Positions 58,051-64,000 of a DNA stretch of 64,000 bases are shown here, piece by piece. A program made the position numbers and the translations under genes. This DNA is from an uncultured Opitutales bacterium (GTDB lineage: Bacteria; Verrucomicrobiota; Verrucomicrobiia; Opitutales; Seribacteraceae). The notes beneath the pieces were generated by a model. The model had not been told where the DNA came from, did no database searches, and was given only the letters and a program-made list of their open reading frames with translations. The stretch's first letter is position 1; each line of letters starts with the position of its first letter. The stretch lies in the NCBI GenBank assembly GCA_943789375.1, contig CALSTX010000002.1:186001-250000 (forward strand), in the 5' to 3' direction.

Positions 58051-59304
58051 ATGGCCAACGAAGACAAAGAAAAACCATCCGAAGAAAACGAATTACCCAA
58101 AGATGCTGAACAGGCACCTGAAGGGCTATCTGCTGAGCAAGCGGCTGAGTCTCCCTATGACGAAAAAGAAGCATGGGATAAGAGTAAAAATTCTTTGTTT
58201 ATGATTTTGGGTGCGATTGCTTTGGGCGTGGCCGGTGTTTCTTTTTACAATCAGTCTCAAAGTGAGGACAAAGCAGAGAGAAGTTTGCGATATTTGACCG
58301 CAAGCTCAGAGGCAGAGGGAGCGGAGGAGCGTTTTCTTTCTTTTTCAGAGGATTATGATGATAAATTAGGGGGGATGGCTCTCTACCAAGCAGGTATTAT
58401 CCAGTATCGAGATAAAAGATACGGGGAGGCTGCGAAGAATTTTGATAGTGCAGCTAAGAGACTTGCCGGCAATGCTTTGCAGGGGCGGGTATTATTGGGG
58501 CACGCGGTATCCTTGATCAAGCACGGTGAAGATGTAGATGCAGGAAAAATGGCCCTTAAAACTTTGGCTTCCAATGCAGAGGTACTTCCCGCAGATCGAG
58601 CGGAAGCGAGTTTTCTGCTTGCGGTGCAGGCTATTGGGGAAGGTGATGAAGAAAATTACATAAAGTATAACGATGTACTGGCAGTTGATGAAAATGCGAG
58701 CTACTTCTCTTCCCGTTTAGATGAGTTACACCGAACCCATAATTTATTGAAAGTTGCCAAATCCCTACCGAATATCAATGCGGATAAGGGTGCGAAGTTT
58801 TTGAGTGCAAATAAAAAGCGCAAAGGGATTAAGGAATTGGAAAGTGGTTTGCAGTATAAGGTTATCAATTCTGGAAAAGGAAAAAAGAACCCCATAGAAA
58901 CAGACGAAGTGGAGGTTCACTATCATGGTACTTTGATCTCAGGAGAGGTATTTGACTCTTCCATCGATCGGGGAGAGCCAGCAAAATTTAAGCTCAACGG
59001 GGTTATAAAAGGCTGGACTGAGGCCCTGCAGTTAATGAAGGAGGGTGACAAATGGAAGTTATTTATACCAGGGGATCTAGCTTATGGTGAAAATGGAAGC
59101 AATTCCATTGGTCCAAATGAAACTTTAGTTTTTGAGGTTGAGCTCTTAAGTATAACTCCGACGGACGAGCCTGAAGTAATCTCTTCGTCAGCAGATGCAA
59201 AAATTAAGTTGTCTGACTTCAATGCCACACCCAAGGTGGATAAGGCAAAGTCTTCTCCTCAGAAATCGAAGGCAAAAGCGAAAGACAAAAATACTTCGAA
59301 GTAA
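58051..59304 (+). CDS. Membrane-anchored FKBP-type peptidyl-prolyl isomerase with TPR-like region
   Basis: 417 residues. An acidic cytoplasmic N-terminus is followed by one membrane helix (~48-66, [20 protein letters not shown]), a helical TPR-like region like that of YfgM proteins ([20 protein letters not shown]), and an FKBP domain (~265-370) with [53 protein letters not shown] and [20 protein letters not shown]. It ends in a Lys/Ser-rich tail. The anchored isomerase faces the periplasm and should help fold exported proteins, possibly including the giant proteins encoded next door (inference). Confidence 0.9.
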   Translation: MANEDKEKPSEENELPKDAEQAPEGLSAEQAAESPYDEKEAWDKSKNSLFMILGAIALGVAGVSFYNQSQSEDKAERSLRYLTASSEAEGAEERFLSFSEDYDDKLGGMALYQAGIIQYRDKRYGEAAKNFDSAAKRLAGNALQGRVLLGHAVSLIKHGEDVDAGKMALKTLASNAEVLPADRAEASFLLAVQAIGEGDEENYIKYNDVLAVDENASYFSSRLDELHRTHNLLKVAKSLPNINADKGAKFLSANKKRKGIKELESGLQYKVINSGKGKKNPIETDEVEVHYHGTLISGEVFDSSIDRGEPAKFKLNGVIKGWTEALQLMKEGDKWKLFIPGDLAYGENGSNSIGPNETLVFEVELLSITPTDEPEVISSSADAKIKLSDFNATPKVDKAKSSPQKSKAKAKDKNTSK

Positions 59305-59313
59305 GTCCTCTAA

Positions 59314-59862
59314 TCAAGAGGCGTGAATGGATGCCTTGATTTCCTGCGCTTTCTCAGTTCCAAATAACTGTTCCACCAAAGCTAGGCCAAAGGATAGTGC
59401 GGTGCCAGCCCCACGTGAGGTGATGATATGGCCACTTACAAGGGTGTCATGCTTGGGGTCAAGGTTGGGCAATTCCTCTTGGGTTGAACTATGTGCAGTG
59501 TAGGCAACGCCTTCTTCCAAAATCCCTGCATCAAGCAAAAGTAAAGGGGCTGCACAGATAGCCCCGACGGGGATATTGTCAAAATGAAGGCGGCGAATGA
59601 GATCGAGAATGCGGGGTTTTTCCCGTAATGTAAAGACAGCTGGACCACCGGGGAGGACGAGTAAATCAAAAGATTGATCGATCAATTCTGACAGAAAGCA
59701 GTCCGCAACTAAGGTTATCTGTGAGCGCCCTGTAACCAAGAGGTCATCTCCTGTACTGGCAATAATCACATCTGCTTCTGCCCGACGAAGTAAATTGACT
59801 GGGCAGGTGACCTCGATTTCTTCAAAACCAGGAGCGAGAAGGACAAGCACACGCACAGTCAT
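59314..59862 (-). CDS. DJ-1/PfpI family protein
   Basis: 182 residues, the YajL/DJ-1 length. VLVLLAPGFEEIEVTCPVNL carries the conserved Glu, FDLLVLPGGPAVF the GGP loop, and VGAICAAPLLLLDAGIL the nucleophilic Cys elbow; the C-terminus has ITSRGAGTALSFGLALVEQL. The family includes glyoxalases, chaperones and repair enzymes; which applies is unknown. It converges with the FKBP gene nine bases away and follows the zinc-ribbon gene. Confidence 0.93.
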   Translation of the reverse strand: MTVRVLVLLAPGFEEIEVTCPVNLLRRAEADVIIASTGDDLLVTGRSQITLVADCFLSELIDQSFDLLVLPGGPAVFTLREKPRILDLIRRLHFDNIPVGAICAAPLLLLDAGILEEGVAYTAHSSTQEELPNLDPKHDTLVSGHIITSRGAGTALSFGLALVEQLFGTEKAQEIKASIHAS

Positions 59863-59889
59863 TCGAATCTGGGGGGACGAAGAAAAAGA

Positions 59890-60231
59890 CTAGTCTTTAG
59901 CCTTCCCTTTCGCGGGCTTGGCTGTTGTCTTTTTTTCTTTCGCTCCAGGTGATGTGGAGGGTGAGTCTGACGACTTAGAAGAAGAATCTCCGCTGGAGTC
60001 TGAAGACTTGGTCTGCGGGGGGCTTTCTTTTTTATCTTCACCCTTTTTGACTTTGTAATCAGTTTCATAAAAACCGGTGCCTTTGAAAATGATACCGGCT
60101 CCTAGTCCAAGAAGGCGTTTGGCTTTACGTTTTTTACAAGAGGGACATGACTTGACCGGGGAGTCATTCATCGATTGAAAAAGCTCCCATTCGTGCCCAC
60201 AGGCTTGGCATTGATAGTCGTAAGTTGGCAT
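59890..60231 (-). CDS. FmdB-family zinc ribbon protein
   Basis: 113 residues. MPTYDYQCQACGHEWELFQS and SCPSCKKRKAKRLLG give the two CxxC knuckles of the FmdB/CxxC_CxxC_SSSS family, followed by the usual FKGTGFYETDY. The C-terminal ~45 residues are Ser/Lys-rich and disordered. Role unknown; the family is often called a putative regulatory protein. The gene ends 27 bases before DJ-1 on the same strand. Confidence 0.93.
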   Translation of the reverse strand: MPTYDYQCQACGHEWELFQSMNDSPVKSCPSCKKRKAKRLLGLGAGIIFKGTGFYETDYKVKKGEDKKESPPQTKSSDSSGDSSSKSSDSPSTSPGAKEKKTTAKPAKGKAKD

Positions 60232-60276
60232 AGTAAGATTCTAGTACAATAGATCGAAATGTTTCGGGATAAGGGA

Positions 60277-60867
60277 TTACTTCGCGAATTGCAAGGCAGT
60301 CGAATAAGCGATCAACACCCAAACGCCAAGAAAAAAAGAGATTCCATAAAGGGGGAGGGCGAGTAAGAAAATTCCCCAGAATGCGATAACCGGAAGCCCG
60401 AGTTTTGGCCAGTATGCCAAGGCAGAACGATAGACTCTTTGGATTTGGAAGCTGTTGGCAAAAATATCGTCTTCCAAATAAGCATGAAGAGAGGCTAAAA
60501 AAAGAAAGGGGGCGGAAAAGCCTGCGGCAGCCAAGGGGAAATAAGCAATAATACCAAGCATGCCAAAGCTAAGGCCCAATAGGAGCAGGCTAAGTAACCA
60601 GCCTGCAAGAAGTGGAATACCTACAAAAGCAAGCAGGAGGAGTAGGAAACGAATGCCGGAGACAAGAAGGGTCGGGACATCCTGCTCCCGCCACTCAGGT
60701 AAATCCCATTGATTTGAGTGGCGTACCCGTCGTCCGTATTCAAGTAAATATCCAAAGGCAAAAAGATTAAGAATGGGTATGAAGCACAGGGCTCCCCCCC
60801 ATAAAACTTTTGGGATCCAACCAGGGCGACCAAAAAGCCTTCCACAGACCGCTTCCAAACTTGGCAT
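60277..60867 (-). CDS. DUF4013 membrane protein
   Basis: 196 residues from the ATG at 60867 (MPSLEAVCGRLFGRPGWIPK); the longer frame would overlap the divergent prenyltransferase start. Hydrophobic with about four to five helices. WGGALCFIPILNLFAFGYLL and EYGRRVRHSNQWDLPEW match the typical start of DUF4013 proteins. Function unknown. Confidence 0.82.
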   Translation of the reverse strand: MPSLEAVCGRLFGRPGWIPKVLWGGALCFIPILNLFAFGYLLEYGRRVRHSNQWDLPEWREQDVPTLLVSGIRFLLLLLAFVGIPLLAGWLLSLLLLGLSFGMLGIIAYFPLAAAGFSAPFLFLASLHAYLEDDIFANSFQIQRVYRSALAYWPKLGLPVIAFWGIFLLALPLYGISFFLGVWVLIAYSTALQFAK

Positions 60868-60907
60868 AATCGATTTATCATGACATGGTTTGTTGAATCC
60901 GCAAGTC

Positions 60908-61792
60908 ATGAATTTCAAAGAGAAGCTATCCCAATGGCAGGTTCAGGTGAACCAAAGCCTCAAAAAATGCCTGCCCTCAGGTGATGTGCATCCGGAACGG
61001 TTGCATCAAGCGATCCGCTACAGCTTAGATGCGGGAGGGAAACGATTACGTCCAATCTTGGTCTTGGCTGCCCATGAACTTTTTCCAAATGAACAAAATC
61101 CTATGCCGGCAGCTTTGGCGGTGGAGTGTATCCATACTTACAGCTTGATCCACGATGATCTGCCCGCCATGGATAATTCCGACTTGAGGAGGGGGCTGTC
61201 CACCTGCCATAAGGCATTTGATGAGGCCACGGCAATCCTCGCCGGGGATGCCCTGCAACCAATCGCGTTTGAATTGTTAGCTCGGGGCTATAGGGATGAT
61301 CCGTTGCTGGGGATGGACCTGGTATCTATTTTGGCCCAAACTGCAGGTAGTCAAAAACTAGTGGGTGGGCAGATGCAGGATTTAATCTCGGAGGGTAAAC
61401 AACCAGATGCCGAGAATTTATATTACATCCATGAAAATAAGACGGCCGCCATGATCCGTGCATCTTTGGAGATGGGCTTTCGTATTGGCGGAATGGGAGA
61501 GGATGATGACAGGATGAGCAAAATCCAGGAGGCAGGCACGGCTTTGGGTCATGCCTTTCAGGCGGTAGATGATTTGCTAGATGTAACCAGTTCAAGCGAG
61601 GAACTGGGCAAGGATGCCCACCATGATTCTGAGCAGGGTAAAGTGACCTGGGTTACCTTGAAAGGAGAGCATGCTGCCCGGGAGTTGGCCGCTGACTATA
61701 CCGAGCGAGCCCGTCATGCCCTGGAAGCTTTGGGGGGAGATCTTAGTTTTTTGCTGGATCTTACATCCTACATGCTTAATCGAAAAAATTGA
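60908..61792 (+). CDS. ispA: Polyprenyl (farnesyl/geranyl) diphosphate synthase
   Basis: 294 residues from the ATG at 60908. First Asp-rich motif LIHDDLPAMDNSDLRRG, GGKRLRPILVLAAHEL before it, and second Asp-rich motif FQAVDDLLDVTSS; GKVTWVTLKG follows. Length and motif spacing fit the IspA-type short-chain trans-prenyl synthases that make FPP or GGPP from IPP and DMAPP. The exact chain length is not decided here. Divergent from the DUF4013 gene. Confidence 0.92.
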   Translation: MNFKEKLSQWQVQVNQSLKKCLPSGDVHPERLHQAIRYSLDAGGKRLRPILVLAAHELFPNEQNPMPAALAVECIHTYSLIHDDLPAMDNSDLRRGLSTCHKAFDEATAILAGDALQPIAFELLARGYRDDPLLGMDLVSILAQTAGSQKLVGGQMQDLISEGKQPDAENLYYIHENKTAAMIRASLEMGFRIGGMGEDDDRMSKIQEAGTALGHAFQAVDDLLDVTSSSEELGKDAHHDSEQGKVTWVTLKGEHAARELAADYTERARHALEALGGDLSFLLDLTSYMLNRKN

Positions 61793-61809
61793 AGTAAAGG
61801 GTTACGGGG

Positions 61810-62496
61810 GTGAGCCAAGATAAAGAGGGAAAAGAAATCCCAGAGTTAAATTCCCGGGACTGGAGGGAGCGGTTGTCGACTTCTCGCGACTTGGGTACGG
61901 GCTTTGCTGCTCCTGGGGGTGAATTTACCCGGGCTTTGTATGAGTGGGCCCTGACTGAACAGGGGCATTTACTGAAGGATTTATTAAAGGGGCGAAGGGT
62001 GGTCGAACTGGGGGCGGGAATGATGCCGTACGGCTATGCCTTGGCGGCGACTTGTGAGGCGAAGAATTTTGTGGCGGTGGAACCTTTTTATTCCGATTTA
62101 CAGAGAAATTCGGTGGCTGGATTGATTGAGGAACGGGGAGAGACTTTAAACCGTATTCCCTACAAGGTGGAAGGGGTGGATATGCTGGAATATGTAAAGG
62201 GAGAACCGGATGATTTACTTTGTGTGTTGGCTTGCGGAATTGAAGACTGTATATTGCCTGGCCCGGATTACCGAAAGAAGGTGGAGGGGGAACTGGTACG
62301 GGTATTGGAAGCGGATGCTTTCTTTTTAAGCTCCCACAGTGATCTTTTCCCCAAGGATTTGAAGAGTGTGGAGGTTCATTTCCCCAGGCCATCAAATCCA
62401 CGGGTAACCGATCGGTTGCGCCTGCATGGAGGACCCGAGGCTTTTGATCGTTACGGGAAGAATATCGAGAATCTTAGCCTAGGCAGTCTTTCCTGA
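61810..62496 (+). CDS. SAM-dependent methyltransferase-like protein
   Basis: 228 residues from a GTG, 17 bases after ispA. RRVVELGAGMMPYGYALAAT is a glycine-rich SAM motif I and NFVAVEPFYSDLQRNSV the acidic strand-2 end. Beyond that no specific family is recognised; DDLLCVLACGIEDCILPGPD occupies the strand-4 position. Probably co-transcribed with ispA; the substrate is unknown. Confidence 0.7.
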   Translation: MSQDKEGKEIPELNSRDWRERLSTSRDLGTGFAAPGGEFTRALYEWALTEQGHLLKDLLKGRRVVELGAGMMPYGYALAATCEAKNFVAVEPFYSDLQRNSVAGLIEERGETLNRIPYKVEGVDMLEYVKGEPDDLLCVLACGIEDCILPGPDYRKKVEGELVRVLEADAFFLSSHSDLFPKDLKSVEVHFPRPSNPRVTDRLRLHGGPEAFDRYGKNIENLSLGSLS

Positions 62497-62528
62497 GAAT
62501 TAGTTACAGGTAGAAATCAATTTGCGTT

Positions 62529-63740
62529 CTACTTTGATAAGTCGAAGCAAACCAAATCGCCTCGGGCATTTCGAATATAAAGGAATCCGTTGGCTAGTAC
62601 CGGCATGGTCCAGCATTTGCCTCCCATAACCTGTTCACGGGAAATTTCATTAAACTTTTCCGGAGTTGCCTGGGCGATGACCATTTCTCCCTTCTGACCG
62701 AGGGCAATGATCCGGTCACCTGCAATTAGAAGTGAGCCAATTTGTAAGCCTCTGTCTGTAACCCGCCATTGCACTTTGCCTGAAGAAAAGTTGAGACAAA
62801 CAAAGTCCTTGGGACCAGCCATGTGCACATTACCGTCAAAGCCGTAGAGGTGGTCTTGGTATAAAATTGCATGACTCATATGGGTTGAAAGATTTTTATT
62901 TTCGTACCGTTTGACTAGTTTATCTTTTTTCCATTCAAAAAGAGCGCAACCTCGACGATAACCTGTAGATATAAAAAGCATAGTATCGCGAACAATTGGA
63001 GTGGATGCATTGGTGCGATAGCTGGTTTCCCACGGTACAAAATCCAGAGTTTTTCCATTTTTTGGATCGAGAAGCACAAGACCGTCGGTTTTAAGTACAG
63101 CAATAATCTCCTGACCATTGGGGCGAAAAATTGCCGGAGTACCGTACGCAGGGCGATAATTTTTACTCTTCCACATGACTTGCCCAGTACTTTTATTCAG
63201 GGCATAGGTGGCACCGGCTTCGATCAGGAGTAAGTCGCCCAAAATATAAGGAGAGGCGGCAAATCCCCATTCGGGCGGTTTGTTCATCCCAGAAATGGAA
63301 AGCATGTCCTGTTTCCAGATTTTTTCCCCATTTTTGGTATTATAGGCGTGGAGCAGTCCGTGTTTGCTCAGGCAATAGACCAGGTCACGGTCGATCGTGG
63401 GGGTGGAGCAAGGTCCGCCCTCATGGAGGTAGTCGATGAGCGGAGCGGGATAAGAATCGGACCATAGAAGTTTGCCGTTTTTCGGATCGAGGCAGGACAC
63501 GATTTCCTTCCCGTCCTGTTTTTTCCCGTCATGACCGATGGTGAATAGCCTGTTGTCCGCGACGACTACGGTAGAAAAACCGATGCCCACTTTCTTCTTC
63601 CACTGAATATTTTCGAGGTCAGACCCCCAGTTTTTCTCAGTGGATAGCCCATCCTTGGTTGGTCCAAGCCAATGGGGCCAGTCCACAGAAAAGAGGGAAA
63701 AGGGTATGAGGAGGGAAATCCAAAAAAATTTAGTTATCAT
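62529..63740 (-). CDS. Exported PQQ-binding-like beta-propeller protein (second copy)
   Basis: 403 residues from the ATG at 63740; an in-frame TTG at 63758 is less likely. Signal peptide MITKFFWISLLIPFSLFSVD, then WPHWLGPTKDGLSTEKNWGS as in the paralogue at 19303-20535. Blade motifs include IVSCLDPKNGKLLWSDSYPA, LHAYNTKNGEKIWKQDM, TYALNKSTGQVMWKSKNYRP and LVLLDPKNGKTLDFVPW. Likely periplasmic or surface; activity unknown. It lies 24 bases after the DUF4432 gene and may share its transcript. Confidence 0.88.
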   Translation of the reverse strand: MITKFFWISLLIPFSLFSVDWPHWLGPTKDGLSTEKNWGSDLENIQWKKKVGIGFSTVVVADNRLFTIGHDGKKQDGKEIVSCLDPKNGKLLWSDSYPAPLIDYLHEGGPCSTPTIDRDLVYCLSKHGLLHAYNTKNGEKIWKQDMLSISGMNKPPEWGFAASPYILGDLLLIEAGATYALNKSTGQVMWKSKNYRPAYGTPAIFRPNGQEIIAVLKTDGLVLLDPKNGKTLDFVPWETSYRTNASTPIVRDTMLFISTGYRRGCALFEWKKDKLVKRYENKNLSTHMSHAILYQDHLYGFDGNVHMAGPKDFVCLNFSSGKVQWRVTDRGLQIGSLLIAGDRIIALGQKGEMVIAQATPEKFNEISREQVMGGKCWTMPVLANGFLYIRNARGDLVCFDLSK

Positions 63741-63764
63741 TACGTTGAGATTAACCAAAGGGGA

Positions 63765-64000
63765 TTACTTGTAGGAAGGAGGTTCTTGTATAATTTGAAG
63801 ATTGGCCTGAGATTGTAGGTTTGTAGCCTCAGCAATTAGTTTATCCACCTCTGTTCTGCCTCGATGAATACCAAAACTGAGGGTGAAGGTACGGGTTTCA
63901 CTCGGTGCCAATCTGGGAACCCTGCCATATTTTCTCTCCACCAACCGGTTAAAAGGGTAGCTCGTACCGGGCTCAATTCCGGTCACATATCCGTCCTCAG
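63765..64000 (-). CDS. DUF4432 (aldose-1-epimerase-like) protein, 5' part beyond window
   Basis: The last 77 codons of a minus-strand gene whose start is outside the window. The sequence YVTGIEPGTSYPFNRLVERK followed by GRVPRLAPSETRTFTLSFGI matches the C-terminal end of DUF4432 proteins, a galactose-mutarotase-like sugar-binding fold with proposed roles in sugar metabolism. Intact within the part seen. Confidence 0.75.
   Translation of the reverse strand, partial: EDGYVTGIEPGTSYPFNRLVERKYGRVPRLAPSETRTFTLSFGIHRGRTEVDKLIAEATNLQSQANLQIIQEPPSYK

Noticed and set aside
57894-58070. Plus-strand frame reading NPFWLTPGESSEREWDRAIR upstream of the FKBP gene
   Set aside because: It looks protein-like but has no good start, begins just after a stop and runs into the FKBP gene in another frame; too little to call.
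59304-59335. Hairpin CCTCT-AATCA-AGAGG between the FKBP and DJ-1 genes
   Set aside because: Five-base stem without a T-run on either side; not a convincing terminator.

Overview
The window looks like chromosomal DNA of a marine Verrucomicrobiota bacterium, most likely class Opitutae (Puniceicoccales-like). This is inferred from gene content: an SHD1-domain protein, secreted PQQ-like propellers, Gfo/Idh/MocA oxidoreductase, DUF4432 and DUF4013 proteins, a GH86-type (agarase/porphyranase) domain, and very large cadherin/LamG surface proteins with tryptophan-rich C-termini. No rRNA, tRNA, CRISPR array, prophage or insertion sequence was seen.

1-32 kb is mostly housekeeping. It holds a truncated sodium/solute symporter; a coiled-coil membrane protein translationally coupled to a K/S-rich exported protein; a minus-strand run pfkB-type kinase / tmk / holB / HIT / DUF481; an exbB-exbD pair; a GlcD-like oxidase; an SHD1 protein overlapping an exported EEP-family hydrolase; a conserved unknown protein; sppA; sufT; a PQQ-like propeller; Gfo/Idh; an MFS transporter; glnS; gltX; an SDR; carB and purU. 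From about 23 to 31 kb nearly every gene (MFS, glnS 3' end, gltX, SDR, carB) is interrupted by single-base frameshifts although the encoded protein can be followed across frames. Both gltX and carB are core genes, so base-level assembly error is more likely than decay.

32.5-57.9 kb, all minus strand, is the accessory heart of the window: two giant tandem paralogues plus the C-terminal stub of a third. Gene A (about 57.27 to 44.5 kb, roughly 4,250 codons) is a chain of cadherin-like modules, eight LamG-like modules and thrombospondin-3-like calcium linkers. Gene B (about 44.3 to 32.5 kb, roughly 3,930 codons) has the same N-terminus and kind of tail, but in between carries two arrays of exactly seven ~60-residue propeller blades, each set inside a cadherin-like domain, two cysteine-less FGE-like domains and a GH86-like catalytic domain. 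Both end in the same kind of Trp-rich ~90-residue domain, also present in the stub at 57.44-57.86 kb. Both genes are split by a few frameshifts; I list the open pieces and the reconstructed genes.

58-64 kb returns to housekeeping: an anchored FKBP isomerase, DJ-1/PfpI, FmdB zinc ribbon, DUF4013, a polyprenyl diphosphate synthase, a methyltransferase-like protein, a second PQQ-like propeller and the 3' end of a DUF4432 gene.

The strongest candidate for something undescribed is the giant-protein locus: a tandemly duplicated surface adhesin/enzyme system with propellers embedded in cadherin folds, a putative agar/porphyran-cleaving domain and a shared Trp-rich C-terminal domain that may sort or anchor these proteins.
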